A DNA stretch of 26,934 nucleotides, taken from Verrucomicrobia bacterium 12-59-8. GTDB taxonomy: Bacteria > Verrucomicrobiota > Verrucomicrobiae > Verrucomicrobiales > Verrucomicrobiaceae. The stretch is taken from NCBI GenBank assembly GCA_002279765.1, contig NCCR01000083.1, positions 1-26,934 of the forward strand, in the 5' to 3' direction. Both the position numbers and the translations under genes were made by a program. The notes below the pieces were generated by a model. The model saw only the letters and a program-made list of their open reading frames with translations. It did no database searches and was not told the origin of the DNA. Shown in pieces: positions 1 to 7,757 of the stretch. Within the stretch, counting starts at the first letter, position 1; every line of letters begins with the position of its first letter.

Positions 1-80
1 GTGCCAGTAAAGTGAAGGAACTCAGATTGCAGTTAGACACCCGGATTTTTCCGCTCAATATCCTTGCCGTTTCATCGGGG

Positions 81-92
81 TTTGTTAACAAA
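81..92. promoter_or_regulatory. 12-bp perfect palindrome upstream of dnaN
   Basis: TTTGTTAACAAA is a perfect inverted repeat ending 23 bases before the dnaN ATG. It could be an operator or part of the promoter or leader, but a 12-bp AT-rich palindrome can occur by chance. The rest of the first 115 bases shows no gene. No consensus DnaA box (TTATCCACA) was seen, so there is no sign of a replication origin here. Confidence 0.25.
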
Positions 93-115
93 TCGACCCA
101 CAGCAGGCATTTTAT

Positions 116-1213
116 ATGAAGTTCACCATCAGCAAAGAATCCTTCCTGGACGCCATCAACCAGGTCCAGCACGTGGTCAGTTCGCGTACCACGCTCGCCA
201 TTCTCTCCAATGTGCTGCTGAAAGCGAAGGACGGGATGCTCGAACTCACCACTACAGATCTTGATGTCGGGGTGACGTGTTCGGTTCCTGCCGAAGTCGA
301 TGAACCGGGTGCGACCACTCTCCCGGCACGCCGTCTGGCCACCATCGTCCGCGAACTGCCGGCGGAGGAAATTGAAGTCAAGGTTGATGAAAAAAACGTC
401 GCCTCCATCCGCAGCGGCCCCAGTTATTTCAAAGTACTGGGTCTCACCAGTGAGGAGTTTCCAGCGCTGCCCCGTTTTGATGATGCGCGTGAATTCAAAA
501 TTGAGCAGCAGGTGCTGCGCGACTGCCTGCGCAAGACCAGCTATGCCATTTCCACGGACGAAACGCGCTATGTGCTCAACGGCATCCTGTTCTCTTTCAA
601 GGACAACGCCCTGACGATGGTCGCCACCGATGGCCGCCGCCTGGCCATGGTCGAGCAGGAGCTGGAATTCCCGCAAAGCCAGGAGATCGACATCATTGTG
701 CCCACCAAGGCCGTGAACGAACTCTCCCGGCTGCTGGGAGATTCTGGCGAGGTCTCCATTCGTGTCACTGGTTCCCAGGTTGGGTTTGATCTGGGGGAGA
801 GCCTGCTGGTCAGCAAGCTCATCGACGGCAACTACCCGAACTACCGGCAGGTCATTCCTGGCGAGTCCAAGGAACGCATTCCGCTGGAGCGCGAAGCCTT
901 CCTCCGCGCCATCTCGCGTGTTTCCCTGCTGGTCACCGAAAAGTCGAACTCGATCAAATTCATCTTTACGCCCGGCAGTGTGGAAATTGTGGCCACATCT
1001 CCAGATGTGGGGGAGGCGCGTGAAACGGTGGCCATCAACTACAAGGGTGCGTCCATCACCATCGCGTTCAATCCGGAATTCGCGATGGCCCCGCTGCGCA
1101 ATCTAAGCGCCGACGAGGTGCATCTGCATCTCATCGATGAAATCAGCCCAGGCGTGCTGCGCAGCGGCACGAATTTTCTTTATGTGCTGATGCCCATGCG
1201 AGTGAACGCTTGA
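116..1213 (+). CDS. dnaN: DNA polymerase III subunit beta (sliding clamp)
   Basis: This is the ring-shaped processivity clamp that tethers the replicative polymerase and other DNA enzymes to DNA. The 365-residue length is normal for the family and fits three tandem clamp domains (roughly residues 1-120, 125-250 and 255-365). Recognisable signatures are the N-terminal MKFTISKESFLDAINQVQ, the L-A-I-L-S-N-V-L-L strand, the VATDGRRLAMVE segment near residue 170, and the typical C-terminal VLMPMRVNA. The start is the only ATG fitting the family N-terminus; a weak AGCAGG lies about 10 bases upstream. dnaA is not visible beside it, and a lipoprotein gene follows after 31 bases. Confidence 0.97.
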   Translation: MKFTISKESFLDAINQVQHVVSSRTTLAILSNVLLKAKDGMLELTTTDLDVGVTCSVPAEVDEPGATTLPARRLATIVRELPAEEIEVKVDEKNVASIRSGPSYFKVLGLTSEEFPALPRFDDAREFKIEQQVLRDCLRKTSYAISTDETRYVLNGILFSFKDNALTMVATDGRRLAMVEQELEFPQSQEIDIIVPTKAVNELSRLLGDSGEVSIRVTGSQVGFDLGESLLVSKLIDGNYPNYRQVIPGESKERIPLEREAFLRAISRVSLLVTEKSNSIKFIFTPGSVEIVATSPDVGEARETVAINYKGASITIAFNPEFAMAPLRNLSADEVHLHLIDEISPGVLRSGTNFLYVLMPMRVNA

Positions 1214-1244
1214 TATTGCCGATTTTTCCCCCACTGAACCCGTC

Positions 1245-1715
1245 ATGAAACGTCTCCTGCAGGCTTCCTTGCTGATCGCGCTCGCCACCGGCCTCACTGC
1301 ATGTTTTTACCCGAATCCGCCGCCACCGCGCGGAGGGCGTGGGCGCTCGCTGGATGTTCCGCCTCGCTTTGGTGTCCCTCAGGAGCAGACCCAGTATTTC
1401 AACGAGGTGAATATGGGCGATCCCAATGCTGCAGCCGTGCAGCCCCCCAATCCCAACGCCCCGGTGACGGGTGACTACGTCACTCCGCCGACTACGACTG
1501 AAAATACGCCGCCGCCAGTGTCCATGCCCCCTCCTGCGGCACCGACTCCGCCTCCAGCTCCTGCCGAAATCCCATCCGCCACCCGCATCACCGGCAAGCC
1601 GGGCTTTGTCAAAAGCCCGTTTGATCCGAATGGCCAGGCCATTGATGTGCGTGACTTCCAGCCGGGCCAAAAGGCACGCTGCCCCTACACCGGCAAAATC
1701 TTCCGTGTGCCTTGA
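1245..1715 (+). CDS. Small proline-rich lipoprotein with a CPYTGKIFRVP tail
   Basis: A 156-residue predicted lipoprotein of unknown function. Residues 1-19 form a signal peptide with a lipobox L-T-A-C and the lipidated Cys at position 20. Residues 22-110 are low-complexity, rich in Pro, Asn, Thr and Ala, and probably extended or disordered. The last 35 or so residues form a distinct compact module (GFVKSPF, then DVRDFQPGQKARCPYTGKIF near the end) with one Cys. I recall similar C-terminal modules in other small Verrucomicrobia proteins, but did not check. It lies 31 bases after dnaN and about 115 bases before tyrA. The likely role is a cell-envelope protein; no enzymatic function is claimed. 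Confidence 0.8.
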   Translation: MKRLLQASLLIALATGLTACFYPNPPPPRGGRGRSLDVPPRFGVPQEQTQYFNEVNMGDPNAAAVQPPNPNAPVTGDYVTPPTTTENTPPPVSMPPPAAPTPPPAPAEIPSATRITGKPGFVKSPFDPNGQAIDVRDFQPGQKARCPYTGKIFRVP

Positions 1716-1830
1716 GCCTTTGAGCTGATCGCTCCATCTCCTGCTGCCGAACTGAGCTTGGTGTCTGTCAGCCTTGTTCATCCTGCCTGAGTCTGGCGGC
1801 ACGACAGGAGGGCATTTTTTTCTACACTTC

Positions 1831-2694
1831 GTGTCCGTCGAACGTTCCATTGCCATTTTTAGCCCTGGCCTGCTGGGCGGATCTCTGATCAAAACAATCC
1901 AGCAGCGCATGCCTGGCGTGGAGGTTCGGGTCTGGGCCAGACGCGCCGAGGCGGTGGAAGAAGTCAAATGTGTGCTTCCCGGCGTCACCGCCAGCACCGA
2001 CATCGCCGCTGTCATCCAGGGCGTTTCGTTTGCGGTGCTGTGCATGCCGATCCAGCATATGCCGGGAATTGCGCTGCAGATTGCCGCCTGCGACCTGGCG
2101 GATGATCTGATCGTCACGGACGTCGGCAGTGTGAAAGGCGGGGTTGTGGGGGAACTGGAGGCCATTTTTATGCCCACTAGGGCGGCCTTTCTCGGCAGCC
2201 ATCCCATGGCAGGCTCCCAGCACACCGGCCTGGGGCACTCGCGGGGGGATCTGTTTCATCAGACCGCCTGCATTTTGACGCCGACCACGCATACCAGGCC
2301 GGAGTATCTTGGCAGACTGCGCACTTTTTGGGTCAAGCTGGGCTGCCGCATCCAGGAAATGACGCCGCAGCAACATGATCGCTGTGTGGCGCGCATTTCG
2401 CACTTACCGCATTCCATGGCGGTGCTGACGACTCTGGCTGCCCTCAGCAAGGACACCCGGGTGCTCGACAGCTCCGCTGGTGGCTTTCGTGACACCACCC
2501 GAGTCGCCAGCGGCGATCCCGACATGTGGGCAGGTATTCTCATGCAAAACCGCACGGAGGTCATGGCCGCCCTGCAAGATGTCTCTTCTGCCCTGCGAGA
2601 GCTTCTTGAAATGCTCCAGAGTATGGACGAAGAAGCCCTCCGCCGTTTTCTCGCCCAGGCCAAAGCCCTGCGCGACCTCCTCCCGGCGGTCTGA
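1831..2694 (+). CDS. tyrA: Prephenate dehydrogenase
   Basis: NAD(P)-dependent oxidative decarboxylation of prephenate to 4-hydroxyphenylpyruvate in tyrosine synthesis. The Rossmann loop is at residues 11-18 (SPGLLGGS). It is followed by VTDVGSVKG, the substrate-binding SHPMAGSQHTG and the second conserved histidine segment ISHLPHSMA, all hallmarks of the TyrA family. The chosen GTG start gives 287 residues with the Rossmann strand near the N-terminus. An upstream in-frame TTG at 1774 would add 19 residues without family character. AGGAGG at 1806-1811 is a good Shine-Dalgarno sequence but lies 19 bases from this GTG, so the start is not fully settled. The first glycine of GxGxxG is Ser. aroA begins 5 bases after the stop. 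Confidence 0.9.
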   Translation: MSVERSIAIFSPGLLGGSLIKTIQQRMPGVEVRVWARRAEAVEEVKCVLPGVTASTDIAAVIQGVSFAVLCMPIQHMPGIALQIAACDLADDLIVTDVGSVKGGVVGELEAIFMPTRAAFLGSHPMAGSQHTGLGHSRGDLFHQTACILTPTTHTRPEYLGRLRTFWVKLGCRIQEMTPQQHDRCVARISHLPHSMAVLTTLAALSKDTRVLDSSAGGFRDTTRVASGDPDMWAGILMQNRTEVMAALQDVSSALRELLEMLQSMDEEALRRFLAQAKALRDLLPAV

Positions 2695-2699
2695 AGATC

Positions 2700-4082
2700 A
2701 TGGCCAGCCTCAAGTCGAAGAAACTCAAAAGCATTCCCGCCGAAATCACCGTCCCCGGTGACAAAAGCATCTCCCACCGTTCCGCGATGTTTGCCGGACT
2801 CGCGAAGGGCACCACCATCATTGACGGCTTTCTGCCCAGTGAGGATTGTCTTTGCACCGTGCATGCCATGCAGGCCCTCGGCGCCACGATGGAGCCGCTG
2901 GAGGAAGCGGAAGGCGTTGGTCTCGTCAAACTGGCCATCACCGGGAACGGCATGAAACTGAACGCGCCAGATAAGCCCGTCGATTGTGGCAACTCGGGCA
3001 CCACGATTCGTCTGCTTTCCGGCATCCTCGCCGGGCAGGACTTCAAAACGGAACTGTTTGGTGATGCTTCACTTTCGAAGCGTCCGATGAAACGAGTGGC
3101 TGATCCTCTCGGCCAGATGGGAGCGATGATCACCGGGCAGGGGGAGAAAATCTGTGCTCCGCTCACGATTACCGGCGCTCCATTGAAATCGATTTACTAC
3201 AAGCTGCCCGTTGCCAGTGCGCAGGTGAAAAGCGCCATCCTGCTGGCGGGACTCTATGCCTCGGGCAAGACGACGGTGGTGGAGCCGGTGGCCACTCGCA
3301 ACCACACTGAGCGCCTCTTCACGCACTTCGGCATCAAATGGCTGCGTGAGGACGACTGCGTCAGTGTCTATGGCGGCCAAGAGCCTCAGGCCAATGACAT
3401 CATGGTGCCGGGAGACATTTCCAGTGCTGCGTTTTGGATGGTCGCAGCTGCGGCTACGCCCGGAGCCCAGATCACCCTCAACAACGTCGGGCTCAATCCA
3501 ACCCGCACAGGCGTGATCAACGTGCTCCTGCGCATGGGTGCCCTGGTCACCAGTTCCGAAACGCACTCCGACGGTGAACCGCGTGGTAACATCACCGTGC
3601 GCGGTGGCGATTTGAACGCCACGGTGATCGGTGGGGCAGAAATCCCCAATGTCATCGACGAATTGCCCATCCTGGCGGTTGCCGCTGCGCTGGCTCGTGA
3701 CAAGACGCTGATCCGTGACGCCTCTGAGCTACGAGTGAAGGAGACCGACCGCATTGCCGCCGTCGCTTCCAATTTGCGCCTGATGGGTGTCACGGTGACC
3801 GAGCACCCAGATGGTATGGAGATCGAGGGCGGGGCCAAATTGCAGGGAGCTACGTTGCCATGCTATGGTGACCACCGGATTGCCATGGCTTTTCTCGTTG
3901 CAGGGATGTTTGCCGAAGGCACCACCACGCTTGAGGGGACCGAATGCATCTCCACCTCCTATCCTGGCTTTGAGCGACATCTGGATCTGTTCCTTCTCGG
4001 AGATTCCGGTGCACGTCCGATTCCGGTCATGTCCACCGTCCCTCAACCGCTGGTGGATAAAATGAACCGTGCCAAATCATGA
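2700..4082 (+). CDS. aroA: 3-phosphoshikimate 1-carboxyvinyltransferase (EPSP synthase), class II-like
   Basis: Transfers the enolpyruvyl group of PEP to shikimate 3-phosphate, the sixth step of the shikimate pathway. The 460-residue protein has GDKSISHRS (residues 20-28), DCGNSGTTIRLLSG (95-108), the catalytic Asp in NVIDELPILA (Asp320) and ELRVKETDR (343-351). The four short motifs I associate with class II, glyphosate-tolerant enzymes are all present: GDKS, SAQVK (173-177), RNHTE (200-204) and NPTR (266-269). The PEP-site loop keeps Gly where the CP4 enzyme has Ala, so it is nearer the Bacillus/Staphylococcus form. The gene lies 5 bases after tyrA and overlaps cmk by ATGA, consistent with translational coupling. 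Confidence 0.96.
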   Translation: MASLKSKKLKSIPAEITVPGDKSISHRSAMFAGLAKGTTIIDGFLPSEDCLCTVHAMQALGATMEPLEEAEGVGLVKLAITGNGMKLNAPDKPVDCGNSGTTIRLLSGILAGQDFKTELFGDASLSKRPMKRVADPLGQMGAMITGQGEKICAPLTITGAPLKSIYYKLPVASAQVKSAILLAGLYASGKTTVVEPVATRNHTERLFTHFGIKWLREDDCVSVYGGQEPQANDIMVPGDISSAAFWMVAAAATPGAQITLNNVGLNPTRTGVINVLLRMGALVTSSETHSDGEPRGNITVRGGDLNATVIGGAEIPNVIDELPILAVAAALARDKTLIRDASELRVKETDRIAAVASNLRLMGVTVTEHPDGMEIEGGAKLQGATLPCYGDHRIAMAFLVAGMFAEGTTTLEGTECISTSYPGFERHLDLFLLGDSGARPIPVMSTVPQPLVDKMNRAKS

Positions 4083-4720
4083 ATGCGGCACATTCCGTGA
4101 TCACGATTGATGGTCCGGCTGCCTCCGGCAAAAGCAGCATCGCTCGCCGGGTCGCGCAGCGCCTGGGCCGCACTTATGTCAACACCGGCAACATGTACCG
4201 CGCCATGACCTGGGCGGTGCTGCAAACCGGTGTGGACCCTCGTGATGCCGAAGCCGTGAGTGCCGCTGCCGCAGACATTGTCATCGAATTTCCCATCGTT
4301 GAGGGGAAAACGCAGGTCTGCCTCTCCGGGCGCACACCCACAGAGGCCGAACTCAACAGCGATCCCGTGAATCGTGCGGTGTCGTTCATTGCCAGCGTTG
4401 CTGAAGTTCGTGACCGTCTCGTGGCTGATCAGCGTGCGCTCGCCGCCATCGGCCCGCTGGTCATGGAAGGGCGCGACATTGGCTCGGTAGTGTTTCCCGA
4501 CAGTCCCCATAAAATCTACATTGATGCCAGCGAGCAAGTGCGTGCCAGTCGGCGTGGCGCCCAGGGGCTATCTGATCAGATTGCTGAACGTGATCGTATT
4601 GACAAACAACGCAAAAACAGTCCGCTGGTCATTCCGGCGGGTGCCATCGTCATCGACAATTCCCATATCACGCTCGATCAAGCCGTTGAACAGGTGATCT
4701 CGGCGCTCCAACTGACTTAA
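4079..4720 (+). CDS. cmk: Cytidylate (CMP) kinase
   Basis: Phosphorylates CMP and dCMP with ATP to supply CDP and dCDP. The P-loop GPAASGKSS is at residues 12-20. It is followed by the NMP-binding NTGNMYRAMTW, the MEGRDIGSVVFPDS segment and the C-terminal SPLVIPAGAIVIDNS, all characteristic of Cmk. The length of 213 residues is slightly below the usual 220-230; the region around residues 155-170 looks compact. The ATG overlaps the aroA stop (ATGA). tyrA-aroA-cmk is a common bacterial gene order. Ribosomal protein S1, often next, is replaced here by plsC. Confidence 0.96.
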   Translation: MNAAHSVITIDGPAASGKSSIARRVAQRLGRTYVNTGNMYRAMTWAVLQTGVDPRDAEAVSAAAADIVIEFPIVEGKTQVCLSGRTPTEAELNSDPVNRAVSFIASVAEVRDRLVADQRALAAIGPLVMEGRDIGSVVFPDSPHKIYIDASEQVRASRRGAQGLSDQIAERDRIDKQRKNSPLVIPAGAIVIDNSHITLDQAVEQVISALQLT

Positions 4721-4732
4721 CCGCGAACGGAA

Positions 4733-5344
4733 ATGAACTTCTCCTACTGGCTCGGCCATCGCTTATTTGGCGAACTTGTTCGTGGATTGTTTGATTTTCG
4801 CGTGGTCGGTGCGGAAAAACTCCGATTCTCCGGTCCTGCCATCATCGCCTGCAACCACGTCAGCTTTCTCGATCCGCCGTTGGTGAGTATCGCCTTTGAT
4901 GAAGTTGTCTATTCCTTTGCTCGCAAGACGCTCTTTGATCATCCGCTGGGCGGCATGATTCTGCGCAGCTGGCAGGTGCAGTCTGTTGATCGTGACAAAC
5001 CTGACGCAGGCTCACTCAAGGCCACCATTCGCCTGCTGCGCGCTGGTAGGAAGGTGCTGATGTTTCCCGAAGGCACACGCAGTTACGATGGCCTGCCACA
5101 ATCTGCCGAGGCCGGGGTGGGTCTCTTCATAGCCAAAGGCAGGGCACCGGTACTACCGGTTCGTCTCTTCGGAGCCTACGAGGCATATCCGCGAGGTGCC
5201 AGAACCCTGCGGCCAGCGAGGATCACGCTCGTCGTCGGCGATCTCTGGCAGCCAGATTTGAAAAGCTACACTGAAACTGGCAGAGAACTTTATCAGACCC
5301 TGGCAGATGAAGTCATGCATCGAATCACTGAGCTGAGAGTATGA
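4733..5344 (+). CDS. plsC: 1-acyl-sn-glycerol-3-phosphate acyltransferase (PlsC family)
   Basis: Acylates lysophosphatidic acid at the inner membrane to give phosphatidic acid, a phospholipid precursor. The catalytic HX4D motif is N-H-V-S-F-L-D (His42, Asp47). The glycerol-3-phosphate-binding FPEGTRS is at residues 111-117. A later LPVRLFGAYEAYPRG segment matches the family's third block. At 203 residues it is a typical minimal PlsC. It begins 12 bases after cmk, so it is probably the last gene of the tyrA-aroA-cmk-plsC unit. Substrate specificity cannot be read from sequence; related lyso-lipid acyltransferases share these motifs. Confidence 0.92.
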   Translation: MNFSYWLGHRLFGELVRGLFDFRVVGAEKLRFSGPAIIACNHVSFLDPPLVSIAFDEVVYSFARKTLFDHPLGGMILRSWQVQSVDRDKPDAGSLKATIRLLRAGRKVLMFPEGTRSYDGLPQSAEAGVGLFIAKGRAPVLPVRLFGAYEAYPRGARTLRPARITLVVGDLWQPDLKSYTETGRELYQTLADEVMHRITELRV

Positions 5345-5401
5345 TCGGAAAGTCTGTTTTTTTGCATTTGAGTTTGATGAGCAGCCTTGCAAGAAGGGTT
5401 T

Positions 5402-5439
5402 TCCGGCTTCATGCAGCAGCGATTCATTGGAAAGCCGGA
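5402..5439. other. Inverted repeat (8-bp arms) in the plsC downstream gap
   Basis: TCCGGCTT (5402-5409) and AAGCCGGA (5432-5439) are perfect complements around a 22-base loop. No T-run follows on either strand, so it is not a canonical intrinsic terminator. It may still mark the 3' end of the plsC transcript or be an RNA structure. The surrounding gap (5345-5569) is otherwise AT-richer than its neighbours and contains no gene that I can support. Confidence 0.3.
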
Positions 5440-5473
5440 TGCTGTTTGGGATTTCAAGAAATTCCCGCAGATT

Positions 5474-5503
5474 TTGTTACAGAACAATCTTCTTCTGTTT
5501 AAT
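5474..5503 (+). promoter_or_regulatory. Candidate sigma-70-type promoter with internal dyad
   Basis: TTGTTA (5474-5479) and TTTAAT (5498-5503) are separated by 18 bases, resembling -35 and -10 boxes about 66 bases before the next ATG. The spacer carries the inverted repeat ACAGAA (5479-5484) / TTCTGT (5493-5498), which could be an operator. This is inference from consensus matching only. Confidence 0.35.
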
Positions 5504-5569
5504 CTTATGCGTGTAATGGAACAAGGTCTGCTTTAACTTTGGCCTAAATCTTCTCTCGTCGTATTTGCA

Positions 5570-7735
5570 ATGTCCCAGCTCCGATCTTTGATCGTGAAAA
5601 CAGTTATTCCGGTCAAATCGCAACCATCAGCGTCTTCAAACGCAGGACTTGGGTGTGAAGAATTCAACCCGGCGGGTGGTCCGTGGCTGGTGAGACAGTC
5701 ATTTATGCGGGCAGAAACGGTCTGGCTTTCCTCACTGCTGGGTGCCTATTTTCCTTCACTTCCGCGTGTGCTGGACATCCTTAATGAGGGCACGCAGACG
5801 AATGTTATGCTCGGCACTGCACCTGGAGAAGCGGTGCGGCAGTACTGCAGCCGGGTTGGGCCGCTGCCGATCGGCATCGCCTGCGTCATGGTGTGGCGGC
5901 TGGCGGTGGAGCTTGAGGCGCTGGAGTCCTTCCTGCCTGAAGCTGTTTCTTTTGTTGATCCCTTGAACTGCCGGGTGGGACTATGGCAGCAGGATTTTTT
6001 ACAGCTCTTCGTGGACCGTTTTGAAACGCGTCCTATTGGGCGTGCCGAAATTGCCTCCAGAGTTCTGCAGGTCTATGCCATGCTGATCAATGGGCATCCG
6101 ACTGAGCCCATCAGCGCCGCCGTGGCGGCCAAAGTGCCGTCATCTTTGCTGACGCACCTGCGGGAGTGGCAGATTTCAGGAAGTACAATGCTGACGCTGG
6201 GGCAGATCAAAGGTCTGATGTTGATGGCAACCGCCGCCGTGACGCGCGGACTGCGCGGCTCGAACATGATGTCGCAGCTGTTTGCCAATGAACGCTGGCA
6301 CCCACTGCTGCCATCCACTCGGTCCACCCCGCGAATTTATGGGCGCTCGGAAGGATCGCGCATGCCTGTCATTTCCGTTCGTCTTTCCCGCCTGCTGGCC
6401 CATCGGAACCGGCTGACTGAGGTCGAAGTTTTAATGCTGCACAACCGCCTGCGCGAGCAGGCGACCGCTGTCCCTGTGTTGGGTCTGGCGCTAGACCCAG
6501 AGCACATACTCCTGCGCCTCCCAGGGCTTCGGGAAAGCGCGAATGATTCCAAAATGCTGGATATCCGCCTCGACAGTCTGCCGGAATTTACGGTTGCTTT
6601 GGAGTCTGCCAGCGAATGCCTGTCATTGGGGCGGTCTCCCGTCGTCATCCGGGAAGCGGTGGAACCTGGGAAACCATTTTCGGATCTGCGTGGAGATATT
6701 GATGAACAGCTCAGCCGACTTTGGCAGACGCTGCAGGATGGTACGTTCAGCCTGTCCGGCTATAATATGGAATCTATTGGCAATCGTGAGCTGCCGGGAC
6801 AGTTCTTTTGTTATCTGGGGAATGCATTCCAACGCACGGGCCGTGTCGTCGGCCCGCAGCCATCCCACGCCGGGTCTGCCTCTCCGGCTGCACCTCGCAC
6901 ACCGGAATTGTCACCTCCGCTTCAGGATGCTGAAACGCAAATTCCCTTGGTGGATGAAAGTGTGAAATCACTTTCCATTTTTCCTTTTAACCAATCCCTC
7001 GATAAGCTACCGCAACACCCTATGAAGATGATCCTTATCACCGCTGGCAGCGGAGGCACCGGCAAGAGCACCATTGCCCGCCTTATCTACGAACTTGCCA
7101 ACTTTGAAACGCGTGATGATGTGGCGATGTTTGATTGCGATGCTCTGGGCAATAGGGACTTTCAAAAAATTTCACCCAGTAAGATCGAATCCATGCCCAT
7201 CGACAACATCGATTCCATGCGTCGCATCGTGGAAACGGCGATGGAAGGTAAGCTCGTTCTCGCCGATCTGCCTGCGAGTTGCCAGGACATCCTGGGCCGT
7301 GATCTGAATCCTGAAATCATTCAGAGTCTGCGTGAGGATGACGGACTCCACTGGCTGCCTATTCATCCAGTCACGGCCAAGGCCGCGACCTGGCCCGCCA
7401 TCAAGCAGTGGCGCACATCCATCTTCGGTGAAGCCCCCTCCATTGTGATCGTCAGTCTAAAAGATGGTCCAGTCTCCTCTGAACTGCTGGATGAAATCGT
7501 CCGACCGCAGGATCTGGTATTGCGCATGCCGGTTCTGGATCAAAGCCTCGCCGCTGCGCTGGATGCCTCGAACGCGACGTGGTTGGATATTCTCGAAGGG
7601 CGTGTGGCGGACAGCCACCGCATGTTTGGCAATCCGCTGGTGAAGCGCCAGTTGCGCTTCAAGCGCAAGGAGTGCGAGGACGCCCTCTTCCCCCTGCTGC
7701 GCCGCATTATTAAAGACCCGAGCACAGCGGGTTGA
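5570..7735 (+). CDS. Unknown protein with C-terminal ParA/TraL-like (SIMIBI) ATPase and kinase-like N-terminal segments
   Basis: A 721-residue protein that I do not recognise as a named family. Residues 485-620 look like a SIMIBI P-loop NTPase. The Walker A is GSGGTGKST (493-501), followed by a strand MFDCDALGN (near 519-527) like the D.DPQGN of ParA, and a Walker B-like VLADLPAS (near 563-570). The ParA signature lysine is replaced by Ser494, so it is not a classical ParA. Residues 45-175 read like a degenerate protein kinase: a hinge-like GTAPGEAVRQYC, GPLP, then VDPLNC where HRDLKPxN would be and LFVDRFE where DFG would be. A second similar stretch (TEVEVL to LDPEHILLRLPG) lies around 275-315. 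Residues 430-465 are a Pro/Ser linker. No Shine-Dalgarno sequence is seen. It faces DUF2721 convergently, with 22 bases between stops. Confidence 0.75.
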   Translation: MSQLRSLIVKTVIPVKSQPSASSNAGLGCEEFNPAGGPWLVRQSFMRAETVWLSSLLGAYFPSLPRVLDILNEGTQTNVMLGTAPGEAVRQYCSRVGPLPIGIACVMVWRLAVELEALESFLPEAVSFVDPLNCRVGLWQQDFLQLFVDRFETRPIGRAEIASRVLQVYAMLINGHPTEPISAAVAAKVPSSLLTHLREWQISGSTMLTLGQIKGLMLMATAAVTRGLRGSNMMSQLFANERWHPLLPSTRSTPRIYGRSEGSRMPVISVRLSRLLAHRNRLTEVEVLMLHNRLREQATAVPVLGLALDPEHILLRLPGLRESANDSKMLDIRLDSLPEFTVALESASECLSLGRSPVVIREAVEPGKPFSDLRGDIDEQLSRLWQTLQDGTFSLSGYNMESIGNRELPGQFFCYLGNAFQRTGRVVGPQPSHAGSASPAAPRTPELSPPLQDAETQIPLVDESVKSLSIFPFNQSLDKLPQHPMKMILITAGSGGTGKSTIARLIYELANFETRDDVAMFDCDALGNRDFQKISPSKIESMPIDNIDSMRRIVETAMEGKLVLADLPASCQDILGRDLNPEIIQSLREDDGLHWLPIHPVTAKAATWPAIKQWRTSIFGEAPSIVIVSLKDGPVSSELLDEIVRPQDLVLRMPVLDQSLAAALDASNATWLDILEGRVADSHRMFGNPLVKRQLRFKRKECEDALFPLLRRIIKDPSTAG

Positions 7736-7737
7736 TC

Positions 7738-7757
7738 GCAGGCTGAAATGCAGCCGC
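7738..7757. terminator. Hairpin between convergent stop codons
   Basis: GGCTG (7741-7745) pairs with CAGCC (7751-7755) around AAATG, and flanking GC/GC extends the stem across a one-base bulge. It fills the 22-base gap between two convergent genes, so it may act in both directions. There is no T-run, so terminator function is uncertain. Confidence 0.3.

Noticed and set aside
1716..1830. Possible terminator before tyrA (T-run at 1815-1821)
   Set aside because: No convincing stem precedes the T-run.
1143..2225. 360-codon minus-strand open frame across the dnaN end, lipoprotein and tyrA
   Set aside because: It crosses three convincing plus-strand genes and shows only Arg/Ser-rich shadow composition.
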